Below, one piece after another: positions 37,292 to 48,786 of a DNA stretch of 64,000 bases. Location: positions 666,001 through 730,000 of the forward strand of contig JAIXMQ010000003.1 in the NCBI GenBank assembly GCA_025716855.1. Direction: 5' to 3'. The translations under genes and the position numbers were made by a program. This stretch comes from Pilaira anomala (lineage: Eukaryota; Mucoromycota; Mucoromycetes; Mucorales; Mucoraceae). Under the pieces are notes generated by a model. That model searched no databases and was not told the origin of the DNA. It worked only from the letters and a program-made list of their open reading frames with translations. Every line of letters begins with the position of its first letter. Positions within the stretch are counted from its first letter, which is position 1.

Positions 37292-37666
37292 ATGGACAGC
37301 TTTAGAACATGCTTAATGCATGTTATTAACGGTGGTAAGACAATAATTTTATTATAAAGTCATCTATTGTCTAATACCTTTCAATAACAAACGCTCTTTT
37401 ATGTGCGGGCTATTACATCTATCGGGTATGGGAAATATTTCGTCGTCCTAGCCCGTTAAAGCGAGATAGCCGTCAACAAATAAAGTAAGTAGGCCATCTC
37501 GAGGTAAGAAAAAAGAACATGTTTTATTTCATTGAAAAAAAAACGAAGCAACTGATGAAGACTAATATATATACTCTGTTAATTTATTCATTATTTCTTT
37601 TTATATATCAGAGGTGATGACGCCTGCCAAATCGAAGTCAACAGATTATATGGCCCGATTCGTTAA
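37292..37666 (+). CDS. Small predicted membrane protein, 64 residues; first acceptor site atypical
   Basis: Three short exons: 37292-37334, 37388-37484, 37612-37666 (43+97+55 = 195 nt). The protein starts MDSFRTCLMHVINGAN, has a hydrophobic stretch (ALLCAGYYIYRVW) followed by a basic part (FRRPSPLKRDSRQ), and ends IEVNRLYGPIR. The second intron is normal (GTAAGT...CAG). The first intron has a good GTAAGA donor and a CTAAT branch-like site, but at the position that keeps the frame the acceptor reads TAA|C rather than TAG|C. So either the site is mutated, it is a non-canonical intron, or there is a base error at 37387. A TATA box lies 72 nt upstream. Family unknown; size and single membrane segment recall small mitochondrial membrane proteins (guess). 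Confidence 0.45.
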
Positions 37667-40294
37667 CACGTTGACAACCTTGACGTTAATTTTCCATCTA
37701 TGTATATGTTTCCAAAAACTTCTTAACGTGATGACGAATACTTTTATTATCCTCCCTCCTGTCCTTCTGAAACAATAGAGATTGCTAGTTGACACAAAAT
37801 ATTTAAAATAATAATAATAAAAAATATAATAAAAATCCTTGAATCAAGTTCACAATAAGATCATTTTTGTATTCAATGTTTGGTTTATTTAATGTCTTCA
37901 CTGTTTACTTTTTATTTGTATTAAACTTTCTCTAAAAGTATATTTACCTATCTAAGAGTTCGTTGCTAATATTTATTACCTTGAGTCTAATGCATAATAA
38001 ATCTTAATATTTTTTATGAATCTCTGTATTTACTGCTCTCACCTTATCGCTAGCTACCCCCCCCCCCCTGAGTTAAATAATAACTCTGCTAATACTCCTT
38101 TTAAGTTGAATAGTTACTAAATACTACCACTCGTAAACTAAATATATAGCTCAGGTCAAGTTGACAACTAAATAGCCTGGTGGCGTTTACTTTTTAAACT
38201 ACTTCTATACTATCTGTATCTCTTTTAATCAAGTCACCATACATATATATTAAGTACATAATTACTAGATGTACTACTGTTGCTTATTGTGTATTCGAAG
38301 AACGTAAATATACTCAAATTTTACTCGAGATTTCTAGACATCGTGTAGTTAACATTTACGTTGTTATGTAGATACTCTCTTCGTTTTTTTTATATATATA
38401 TACAGCAGAGAGCAAAAGTATACGTACATATATATCTTGGAAAGTAGTTAATCGCGTATACATAGTTTATATGTACGCTATTGTAAACAAATAAATAAAA
38501 GCTATTTATTTAACGCTACCTTAAAAATGGTTTATTCCGATATGAAATATGTATATATCCATATCAATCTTGTTGCTTTTAAATATAAAACAAAAAAGTT
38601 GACTTATTACTAGGTACAGAGATCACAAAAACAATGATGTATGTATATATAAAAGATTTACTGAGTGAGATATGACGCATATCTCATCTAGATGAAAATA
38701 ATATTATGTTACATGAAACTCTTAAAGGGTTGTCAAATATAAGTTCTGTAGATTATAGTAACTGATTGGTTTAAAGAGGTTAGGTAACGCAAGTATATCA
38801 TCATCACACATCTCTTTTTTACGTTAAACCACATTTAAAGAAAAAAGTTTCGTTTTTAGAAAAAGACCTCATGATAAAAGGCATAGTTTAGTCATTCCTC
38901 CAAGCTAATTAGTTAATATTTACAGATACTTTCAATAATTTCACATGAAAAAGGAAAAAGGAATTGATAGCGTATATTCTTTTTTGATATCTTATCGCGT
39001 ATCTTTATGAAATGATGACTCATGCTCAGGTATTTTACAAGTGATTAGAGAACAAAAGAAAAGAGAAAACGTTTAAGAGAGAAGAGGTAGTGTGATTTGA
39101 CAATTAACTAGAATTATTTTTTAAAAGCCATCACGTTTCAGGAAAAACGCATTAAAAAAAAAATTAAACTTTTTTTTTTTTTTAACGCATTCATAATTTC
39201 GGCATTAAAAAGAGGAATTTCATCAGAAAATGACGGATGTGGTCAGACTGGAGGCGAGGTCATTTGTTTAATACTTTTTTGTTTACTACGATTTTTCCCG
39301 TTTCCATTCTTTCTGATTCTATTCATACCCAGCAGACAGCGTTCATCTTATCTTATCTTTTTTCTATATAAATTGAGAACTTTTTTTTTTAGCATCACTA
39401 AAAATAAAACCCAGTTTCTGTTTGAGTAATATCCGAAGAGAGGCACGTATAAAACAAAAAAAAAATGTGTCCAAAATGACCCGAAAGTGAGAGCTTAAAG
39501 TTGCAGATAATGGCCTTCTTCATCTGTAGATTAGATTCGTTGTTTGTAATGCAGACATGGAATCCTAGGATTGGGAATGTTTGTATACAAGAACCTTAAT
39601 TTATCACTTTTAATGATGAGTGACATTACTTTTTAACTATTGAGTGTATACTATTATCCCAAAGCGACCCTATGAAATCATCTTTTCTGATGTATTCATG
39701 CAATTCTCTCTCTTACAAAAATAGAACGTACGCGTTATGTTGGTACAGAAAAAAAAAACGTTAATTGAGAAATACCATTCCTGTACATGAGCCTTTTTAT
39801 TATTGTTACAATAACCCTATATAATTAGAAAAGCAAATACCATCAACAACTTTGTTATAAAAGCGTTAATCTATATCGAGCTATAAAGTATAACAGATCT
39901 CTCTATCTATAGATTAACTATCCCCCTTTGTTTATTTATTTATTTTTTTTGTTAAAATCTGGAACCATCTCACAAAAGAATTCAAGTTTAGTACCTGTAC
40001 TCAAAATATATACAAAAGTAGAAATATCACACTTTTAACTAAACCCAAAGAAAATAGGAGGTAAAGTTTTTTTTTTTTTTTTTTTTTTTCTTTTTTTTTT
40101 TATGTTTTCAGAGCCATATAATATTTTTTGCAAAAAAAAAAAGGATCTGCAGCACGGACAGCATAAAAAAGAATAATATCAAAAAAAAGCAGTAAAAGGA
40201 TCATACAATATTTAAAACGCAGTTTTTTATGAGAGCATTTGTTCCCATGATTTTACAGCTCCCCTGGATCAGTATCCTTAAAATATTCTCACGC

Positions 40295-40336
<42 letters not shown>

Positions 40337-40356
40337 AGTTTATTTAAATAGAAGAG
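37667..40356. other. Long gene-free spacer
   Basis: About 2.7 kb of AT-rich sequence with (TA)n blocks, a run of 12 C at 38057-38068 and T runs near 40065-40102. I found no open frame, tRNA or mobile-element end. Given its length it could hold an untranslated RNA, but nothing in the sequence points to one. Confidence 0.45.
40299..40336. repeat. (GA)n microsatellite
   Basis: GA repeat with one interruption, starting 21 nt beyond the eIF1 stop codon, so probably in its 3' untranslated region (CT repeat in the mRNA sense). Confidence 0.9.
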
Positions 40357-40835
40357 TTAAAAGCCATGAATGACAATTTCAGTCTTCTTGACGATATGTT
40401 CAGAAACCAAAAATTCAGCAATCTTTAAACGTTGATCACCCGACAATTGCAAAATGTTACCGAGTTCTTCATGTTCAATAATTTTACCACTACAAGCAAA
40501 CACTTTTTTAAAAGATTTAAGAATCTTTTTTACATCATACTCTGTAGGAAGTCCTTGAAGAGTTGTCAACGTCTTTCGACCGTTTCTTTGTTGAACACGC
40601 AAGTCTTTTAGAGGTTTAGTTTACAGTGTAATAAATAATAATAATAAAAAAAAAAACTTACGAATATTATTAGTTTGTTGCTGCGGTTTATCTTGGTCAA
40701 CATCAGCAAACGGATCTAAAAAAAAAAATAAATAAAAGATATAATACATGTTTAGTTTTACATTGTTTGCTTTTTTTTTTTTGGGGAGTTACTATCGTTA
40801 CCAAATGGGACGTTGAGCTCTTCAATATTGGACAT
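40357..40835 (-). CDS. SUI1: Translation initiation factor eIF1 (SUI1)
   Basis: Three exons join in frame to 111 residues: 40835-40802, 40715-40662, 40604-40357. eIF1 sits near the P site of the 40S subunit and guards start-codon choice. The conserved core is intact: IHLRVQQRNGRKTLTTLQGL, then KKILKSFKKVFACSGKIIEH, GNILQLSGDQR and a terminal IVIHGF. Length is normal (108-113 in fungi and animals). The N-terminus MSNIEELNVPFGD followed by DPFAD matches the family. T runs (about 40978-41004) and a GA repeat lie upstream. Confidence 0.96.
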
Positions 40836-40972
40836 GTACTAGTGAAATTTAAAAACGCTATTATAAGAAGATAAAAAATAAAGGGTACAAGAAGAAAAAA
40901 GGGGCAGGTAATTTGGTTTTAATGCTTTTTAACAAATTCAACATGATTTGATTGGCTTACCATACAAGCACA

Positions 40973-41005
<33 letters not shown>

Positions 41006-41421
41006 TAAGAAGGAGAGAGAGAGAGAGAGACAGAAAAGCTAAGTAATTAGAGATTTGAAATAATGATGATTTAGATAAGATTCTTTTTTAATATAATAAT
41101 GAAAGGAAATTGATAAGAATATATAAATAAAATGCAAAATGATAGATAAGTTGCGGTCTGATGCCTTTTTATTTATAAATGTAACCTAAATGATTACCTT
41201 ATCTCTTTTCATTCTCTTTTTAAAAAAAAAAGCGCCTCCTATTTTCCCTTAAAATACCGCGGAACATCTTTTCAATGATAACAAATACTTTTTTATTGGT
41301 CAAAAACTTTCTTTCCGATATAAATTTTTTTAATTGATTAAGTTATCATTAGCCAATAAAGTAAAACTATAAAAAGAGATAAATAAAAAAAACCCAAAAA
41401 ACCGAATATTTTTCTTTCTCT

Positions 41422-41454
<33 letters not shown>

Positions 41455-41470
41455 CTTCATATATAACAAA
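40836..41470. promoter_or_regulatory. Promoter region with WGATAA cluster before the GATA factor
   Basis: Between the divergent eIF1 and GATA-factor genes. WGATAA sites occur at 41073, 41111, 41144, 41276 and 41377 on the plus strand and at 41199 and 41343 on the minus strand (TTATCW). A CCAAT (41353) and a TATAAAAAG (41368-41376) precede a run of about 30 T just before the ATG at 41471. The layout suggests the GATA factor may bind its own promoter (inference). Confidence 0.55.
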
Positions 41471-42757
41471 ATGACAGTAAAGTCACCTTTTTATAATAAA
41501 CCTTCAACTTCTACTAGTGTAGATTCTTGTCATAAATGCCCGTTGATACTCAACTTTCAACCAATGAATGATATTAATAAACAACAACAAGACCAGTCTA
41601 CTTTACCTGCCGCTGTAACTGGCTTCGATCAAGCAAAGATTTCTACCCCTTCCAACAATAATAACTCTTCTTTTATTGAACCGAGCAACTCCTGTGTTGC
41701 GAAATCGGATATTGGAAGTGCGGTCGTTACCTCGTGTTCGAATTGTGGTACTACCACTACCCCTCTCTGGAGAAGATCTCCTGTTGGCGAAACAATATGT
41801 AATGCTTGCGGTTTATATTTTAAAGCACGTAATACTACTCGTCCTGTCTGGCTAAAAAGAAATGCATCAAAACGCCCGAAATCAACTTGTTCTCCAATCG
41901 CTTTAGCTCCTCGTATTTCTCCTACTCCTCTTTTAGCTCCTGCAACTCATCATACTTCTGTACAACCACCATTATCAACAACTAAAACTACTCTTCCGTT
42001 ACAACAAACTAAGCCACCACACGTATCATTATCTCCATCGCAACCATCATCTCCATCACAACCAAATATATCAAAAGATACCGATACTTCTTCTCTTGTA
42101 TGTGCAAATTGTCAAACAACCAATACACCACTTTGGAGACGCGATGAATCCGGTTTACCTATTTGTAACGCCTGTGGACTTTATTTTAAATTACATAGTG
42201 TACATCGACCTATGACCATGAAAAGATCCACCATCAAAAGACGTAAGCGAGTAACAGCCGCATCGATTGTAACCCATAAACCAGTTATGATTCATCAACA
42301 CGTGTTGGCACCCTCTATTAAACGACCTATGGAAGCTGAAATTGTTGAGCGACCTAATAAACGTACAGATCATCTTCGACCTTTATTACCTTGTCCTACC
42401 AGTACGCCAATTTCATCAAGAAAATCATCTCCGGATCCAATTGAACCTGATGTATTTCCTCACCGTTATTTACCGTCTCCTCCAATGCGACCCACGTCAA
42501 ATATCGCTTGTTTATTAAACCCTGAAGTCGATCGTCTTGATCGGAGCTTACCTAGTTTACCTTCTCCTCCTTTGGTCCCACACGATGATTTCGCTTTATT
42601 TCATACTTCTACTAATGCTGCTGCTGCTGCTGCAACTCAAAAGGTTTTAGAAGCTCATCGTATTGAATTAAAACGTGAAGTAACTAATTTGACTTCTCTG
42701 TTGAGCCGTACTACTGCGATGCTCCAGAATATAGATAGTGTTATTGCACACTCTTAA
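41471..42757 (+). CDS. Two-finger GATA transcription factor (SreA/Fep1/Urbs1-like)
   Basis: A single exon of 428 residues. Two GATA zinc fingers: C89-x2-C92...C110-x2-C113 (CSNCGTTTTPLWRRSPVGET, then CNACGLYFKARNTTRPVW) and C211-x2-C214...C232-x2-C235 (CANCQTTNTPLWRRDESGLP, then CNACGLYFKLHSVHRP), the second followed by a basic KRSTIKRRKR tail. Paired fingers of this kind, with KARN and KLHxxHRP ends, are typical of fungal iron-dependent repressors of siderophore and iron uptake genes. The Cys-rich block that usually lies between the fingers of those repressors and senses iron is absent: the linker is Pro/Ser/Thr-rich with one Cys. A short N-terminal CHKC and a C-terminal coiled-coil stretch (about residues 385-425) are present. 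Iron control is therefore uncertain. Confidence 0.88.
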   Translation: MTVKSPFYNKPSTSTSVDSCHKCPLILNFQPMNDINKQQQDQSTLPAAVTGFDQAKISTPSNNNNSSFIEPSNSCVAKSDIGSAVVTSCSNCGTTTTPLWRRSPVGETICNACGLYFKARNTTRPVWLKRNASKRPKSTCSPIALAPRISPTPLLAPATHHTSVQPPLSTTKTTLPLQQTKPPHVSLSPSQPSSPSQPNISKDTDTSSLVCANCQTTNTPLWRRDESGLPICNACGLYFKLHSVHRPMTMKRSTIKRRKRVTAASIVTHKPVMIHQHVLAPSIKRPMEAEIVERPNKRTDHLRPLLPCPTSTPISSRKSSPDPIEPDVFPHRYLPSPPMRPTSNIACLLNPEVDRLDRSLPSLPSPPLVPHDDFALFHTSTNAAAAAATQKVLEAHRIELKREVTNLTSLLSRTTAMLQNIDSVIAHS

Positions 42758-44023
42758 AAAAAAAATCCCTCATTATTATCTTTATCTTTAATAAAATATA
42801 GTTATTTTTTACTTTTTTTTTTTTTTTCATGCGGCTTATTCTAAAAATGACTCTTTTTTTTTTTTCCAGATCATATACATATATAAAAACACGTGAAACC
42901 ATGTGAAAGATATAAACAAAATTGGTTTCGAAACAATAATAAAGAATATCAAACCCAAAAAAAAAAAAAAAATCTCTCTCACCTTTTATATAACTCTTTA
43001 TTTGTTTATAAAAAAAAAGGCAAACTGTGTAATTTATAAGGGACAAAAACTAATGAAAGATCGTAAAAGCAAAACAAGTCGAGAATAAAATTTAACATAA
43101 AGTAACTAAAAAAAAAAAAGCCGCGACATAATCATACAACAAACGCGATAAAGCCAAATGTATTACGTCAAAAGAAACATTCCAAGTAGATGATACAATG
43201 TATAAATGAATATTTAGATAAAAAGACATTTTGAGGTGGTGGGACTGATCTAGTAACGAAAAGGTGGGATCAAATTCAATCGCTGTAAATTTGGACGGGC
43301 AAAAAAAAAAAAAAAAAAAAAAAAAGTGGTTAGACATGAGCGGCTTTTGGATATTAAAAAGAGAGCTTTTAACGGTGGTTGAAGACTTCACTACGAGTTT
43401 CGGTACTACCATTAAAAAGGTAAATGAGCTTTGTATTTTGGAAAGCAACACAATCAGCTCTAGCAAATGTATCAAGAACATCTCCAATTATAGAAATATG
43501 GAAGTAATAAAAATGAGAGCAACTTGTACGGATTTGCTTTTTATCACTAAATAACAAGTTCTGGAATAGCAGAATTTGGATAAAGAACATTCCTGTGGAT
43601 GTTTCGAATGAATTGAAAAAATCTAAAGATAATCTAAAGTTGTGTAGTAACATATGTTCGTATGAACTATAGTTGACTGTGAGGATGATACCCGACAATT
43701 TTTAAAACTGCAGATTAATTATGTTTCACTGATAGCTGAAGTGTCCTACGTATATATTCAAAAAAAAAAAAAAACTTGTATTATTTCATGCAAAACCAAC
43801 TTATCTTTATCTACTACTATGGATTTTCATGCCGATGAATGTATCCTTTTTTCATTAATTACTCGTCAGATGATTGAATTTTTATGAGAAAATATGAGAA
43901 AACGCCAGCTTGATTTATGCAAATATTTAATAGTTGTATAAAAAGGACTAGTTAGTGTGTCTATGTGAATAAATTCAGTCAAAACAAGTCTTTGTTTTTT
44001 TACACACACACACACACATATTT
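42758..44023. other. Intergenic
   Basis: AT-rich 3' flank of the GATA gene with several A or T runs. Overlapping open frames on both strands at 43092-43700 span homopolymers and show no domain. A TATAAAAAGG at 43937-43946 lies 78 nt before the small frame at 44024. Confidence 0.45.
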
Positions 44024-44215
44024 ATGCACTCAAAACAGGTGCTGAAATATACGTATAAAGAACTGCGCCTTCCCTACTTGATACTATTTGAAAAAAAGAA
44101 AATTACTCCTGGAATCATGCGTTACAATCGTATAAATCAAGACAGATTAAAAAAAATTATGGGTCTTGTGTTGGGTTCTTATTTATTACTACCATTTCTT
44201 TATTGTTATATATAA
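44024..44215 (+). CDS. Possible small single-pass membrane protein, 63 residues
   Basis: A short open frame with a basic first half (KYTYKELRLPYLILFEKKK) and a C-terminal hydrophobic segment (IMGLVLGSYLLLPFLYCYI) that could span a membrane. Support for a real gene is a good TATA box (43937-43946) about 78 nt upstream, then a (CA)n leader, and an AATAAA-free but AT-rich 3' flank. The YTYKELR start loosely recalls LYR-type mitochondrial proteins, but I do not trust that match. It could also be a chance frame. Confidence 0.35.
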   Translation: MHSKQVLKYTYKELRLPYLILFEKKKITPGIMRYNRINQDRLKKIMGLVLGSYLLLPFLYCYI

Positions 44216-44825
44216 CAAATGTAACAGTCTCTAAATATATTCATGTGATCTTTTTTTGTAAATACATGTGAAGATATATATCCATTCCCTTCAACTCTCT
44301 CTCTCTTTTTTTTTTATAAAGATAACATTATTTGATGATTTTCTAACAAAAAGTAACTTTAAATTATATATACAGTCGTGTACTTCTCTCTGGTTTGATT
44401 TGCTCGGTAACGTGGGATAGTGCTTTACAAATGACAAATGCCATAAAAAGAGATACTTGCGTGCTGTCACGTGGATATATTCTCTTTCTAATAACTTCCT
44501 TTCTAAATAGTTCAATAATGAAATGGCAGCAGCAGCTTTCAATACAAGTATTTTTTTTTAACCTATCATCTTGCCCAATAAAAACGAATCATGATGACTT
44601 ATGTTAAACCCAACATTTGTTTTCTCTTTCATAGCGGAGTCTGTTCCCCCGCATTTTCGCTGACCCCCTCTCCCTCTTCCTCGGGTTACGTCGTTTTAAG
44701 ATTAAGCATTTGTAAAGACAATTAGCTTTTAAAGCCCATTTCTCTTTCTTCTTTCACACACTTTTTTTTTTCTCTTTCTTTCTTTCTTTCTTTCTCTTTC
44801 TTTTTTTTTTCTTTAATAAAAAAAA
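44216..44825. promoter_or_regulatory. Upstream region of the bHLH gene
   Basis: Ends in a long pyrimidine tract (CT/TTTC repeats, about 44737-44812) directly before the bHLH ATG. No gene seen; 44291-44607 open frames on either strand have no domain. Confidence 0.5.
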
Positions 44826-46157
44826 ATGGAATACGATCCTGCTGTTTCTACTCATAAAGCTTCTAGTATAACTAGCACAACTAGTACAAGTAGTAGTGGT
44901 ACCTGGGATATCCCGACTCCCTCAAATACTTTTATCCATTCCACTGATAACATTAAGCCGGATGAAGGTAAAAAAAAAAAGGGCTTCTGCCTTTTCCTTT
45001 TAATTTTTTAATAGGCTAAATAAATATACTTTATAAACTAGATTATTCTTATCATACATTAGCTGATGAAAGAATATCTCTTCTTGATTACCAACCCTAC
45101 CATTATGAGTCCAATCGAAATACATTTACCAGTTTCATGGATACATTTGGAACTGATAACTCTCATGATTTAATACCCATTACAAAAATGGTAAGTAAAA
45201 ATTTATTCAATAATACACATAACATTGAGCTAAGTAAATTTTTTTTTTATTGTTGTTGTATAGAATGATAAAAACCACAAGAAAGATAATATGATTACAC
45301 CTGCGCCTATTTATCTCCAACATAGCGATCAAGTCACTGTCCCCGCATTTACAACCAAACCACGAAGCATCTTACAAGATGGATACCAGCCCATTCGGCC
45401 TTCCCCTGTCGCTCAAAGGCCACTATCAACACCACCACCACCACCACCTGCACCTTCCTCTGTTACATCCAGTAGCAGCAGTAGTAAACGCTCTAAGATC
45501 AACCGAGATTTACTAACAGACGATGAAAAACGAATGAACCATATCGCCTCTGAACAAAAACGACGCAATACAATTCGAATGGGCTTCAAAGACCTGACAG
45601 ATATGATTCCTACTTTAAAGAATATTAATAATTCTAAAAGTACCATTTTGTTTAAAGCTGTTGAATACATGAAACATCTTGATCGACGTAATCGAGGTCT
45701 TCGTGAAAAGATTGCTTCACTTCAAGTTCGAATGAGCGTTCAAGGACGTATGGATTCACATCAACGTTCTTTGCGTTCTAGTAATAGTCAAAGGTATCGA
45801 CAAGTTTTTGGTCATAAACAACAGCAAGAAAATGCACCGTCCGATTTAAATCATTTACCTGCACATACCCTGACGGCTTTAATAGCTCATAAAAATCAAC
45901 AAAGACAATTACAAGAACTTCAAGATCAATTAAGAGCACAACAGGAATTATTAGCTAAACATAACATCAGTTCACCTGATATCATTTTACCCACCATCCA
46001 TAAGAAAGCATCTACAACAACAACAACAACAACAGAACAACATCATTATCATTCTATCTCCATTCCTTCAAGTACAAGTAGTAATAGCGATGAAACCGAA
46101 TTAGTAGATTCTTATACACAGCATTCTCCTAAAAAGAGACCTTGGCATAATCTCTAA
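44826..46157 (+). CDS. bHLH transcription factor
   Basis: Three exons join in frame to 394 residues: 44826-44967, 45042-45190, 45264-46157. The basic helix-loop-helix domain lies at about residues 185-237: basic part RMNHIASEQKRRNTIRMGF, with the His-Glu-Arg pattern that reads CACGTG-type E-boxes, helix 1 to DLTDMIPTL, and helix 2 KSTILFKAVEYMKHL. A further helical stretch (RNRGLREKIASLQVRM) continues as a leucine-zipper-like extension, so it fits the bHLH-Zip group (Max/Mlx/USF-like). Regions rich in Pro, Ser and Thr flank the domain, and Gln-rich and poly-Thr stretches follow. Which fungal regulator it matches (for example Ino4 or Cbf1 class) cannot be settled by eye. Confidence 0.88.
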
Positions 46158-48583
46158 ATTTTGTCTTTCATCGTGTACAATAAAATCCTTTTTTATTTAT
46201 TTATTTATTCATTTTAAGTTTCTCTTTTACCCTTTTTTTTATTATTTCCTTCTAAAGATTCAAATACCATAAATTATTTTTACTTTTATCATATCTCCTC
46301 CCCCCACATTCTTTTTTTTTTTTCAAGTCGAGAAAAATGTATGAAGACCTTTTAAGGCATATAAAAAAACATGTTGTTATTGATTAGGATAGAATACAAA
46401 TTCTATCATTAAAAAGTTGATTCTGATAAACTAATGATATTGTTCCTGCGCATTGCATTTTGACTGGTTTCTGTCAAGAAATCGTTTGCCCAAACTCGTT
46501 TAGAATGCATTCTTAAAAACTATTCCAGTTGGTTATATCCAAATTAGGAACTTCTATGTAAAAAAAAAAAAAAAAAGAGGATACAGGAGCTGAAACAGCT
46601 CAGACTGATCTACAGAACATCGATGTCTAATTAAAAACAAAAAAAGGGGGCTTTTAATAACAAGTTGAAGGGGTTTTTTTTTAAAAAAAAGTGTTTATAA
46701 GTTTTAATCAGTCAATCATCAAGAAGTTATAAAAACTTGCTTTTTATTTTTTATTTTAGCGCTTTAATTAGGTTTGCTGGTATATACTCACCGAAAGATT
46801 CACTTGGGGCAACTCAACACACGTTAGCGATATGCTTAGTCGAGAGTTACAAGGCGATCTTGAATTTAATACAGATTTTCTGATAAGATGGGATCTTATA
46901 CTAAGATATTTCTTGTTATTTATAGCTTCATATACTTGAATATAACCCGATTTAATAAGATTTTCAGTATAAAGTAACTTGGCCCTTTTTCAAGAGAAAA
47001 TGTGCATTGGCTTAATTTGTGCTTGAAGTTGTTAGTCCTGACCGAGGAGTTATTGTCAACATATTAGTTATGAAATGGTCAAGTAATTTTGATGCTAATT
47101 TTCACCGTATCATTTAACGATATGATAGGAAGAATTCACTTTCAAAGGTGTACGCGTGCACATGTAACCTACAGAGTTTTAACAATAATACACATTTTAT
47201 AAATTCGATCAAGTCACTAGCAATAAAAGTCCCAATAAGGACAGCAAAATATTAAAGAGTCTTCTCACCGTCCTAATGATCAAGTTGATTTCTTCAAATG
47301 TAAACTCGGTGGTCCAAGTTAAATTGAAGGAGATAGGAAGTGCAGACACATTTAAAATGGCTAGAGATTTTATGCGGCACATTACTCTTTGCCAAAGTAA
47401 CTAGCGGGCGATGAAGTAAGTTTGGCCATGCAATTTGTTTACAATTATATATGTATACATGTTTCAAACATTTTTGTCTTCAAGTGATAAGGTATGTGCA
47501 TATGTGTGGTAATATCATATGTAAAAAAAAAAAAAATCTGGGGAATTGAATACATCAAACGAATGACCTAGACTTATTTTAATTAATTTGTACACCAGTA
47601 TTTTTGCATAATGACGCCTGAGTATAATCATTTTCAATAATTGTTGGAAAATTAAAATTCATAAAAGTTCTTTCGTGTAATGTAAAACGATGGCACTACT
47701 ATTACACTGTTAATTATGATACATAGAGTTAAAAATATCATCAATTAAAACTTTACTACGCCCGGGATCAGTATGTTGCTTTACATTTTAAACTGATAAT
47801 TGTTCGTTATCAAGAGCGGCCTAAGACAATTTCCGTTTTATTATAACACGATATAGTGACAAATAGGAAAAATGTATCATGCAGGATACACCTGGGAACC
47901 AAACAAGTTTTTTTTAAAAAAATATAGTTATCCAGATAATTTAAATTAGAACCTAGTTAAACGAGACTTTAGTGACGAGCTACGTATGGACCATTAAATC
48001 AATACTGATCTGAGAGATAAAAAAAGAATATTATATTCTGCTTAAAATCAATGGAACGCTTTACTTTTCTACATGTTACATACTTATTCATTTATAGAAG
48101 TCGAATAATTTTTATAGGTATGTAGAACGTATAGTCTTTAAATTCACATGCTTCAGTTTTAACTAGTTCTGATTTCTACTTTTACAAAGAGATGTAGATA
48201 GTAAAGATATACAATTCCATAGATACTTTATGTAATATGGTTTGTGGAATAGCGATTAGACAATCCAATATTTCATAAATAATGTCCAGTTCTAAATTAC
48301 ATACAAAGATGGCTGGCCTTATGGATATATCACATGATCAATTCATTTAACTTCTTCTAATGCAATCAGTTATGGTAATTGTGTATCTAATAAGTGTAAA
48401 TTATTTATACCTAGAATTGTTTAGGCTTGTTAACTAGTTTACGATATTTCTCTCAGTTTCTCATTATTTTAAACTAATATATATATACATACATACACCA
48501 TACATACCTTCGATCTATTTTATGAATTTATTTAATTTAAATTTTTAATGTATGTTTTAGATTTTATTTTTGACATAGTTATA
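46158..48583. other. Long gene-free spacer
   Basis: About 2.4 kb of AT-rich sequence without a supported open frame, tRNA or repeat, ending at the MITE. Confidence 0.45.
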
Positions 48584-48711
48584 CCGTACCCGCTCTATTT
48601 AAGGCTGCAAAAAATTTCAGACTTCTGTGTCATGGCCTTATTTCTGACTTGAGAAAATTAAATATGGCCAAAATTTTCAGAAAATTGCGGCCTTAAATAG
48701 AGCGGGTACTG
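48584..48711. mobile_element. MITE copy 2 (pogo-like termini)
   Basis: 128 bp, flanked by TA on both sides. Right end read inward is CAGTACCCGCTCTATTTAAG; left end is the same except CCG for CAG. Internal blocks match copy 1 (20449-20591). It lies 75 bp beyond the 3' end of the nuclease-like gene. Confidence 0.85.
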
Positions 48712-48786
48712 TAATAATATCAGATATTGGTTTATTAAAAAAAAAAATGCTGTACGTTACTTTCAAATACGACAATGAAGACATCC

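Noticed and set aside
43092..43700. Overlapping open frames on both strands
   Set aside because: They cross A/T homopolymers and show no domain; one stretch (GDVLDTFARADCVAFQ) looks protein-like but could not be extended into a gene.
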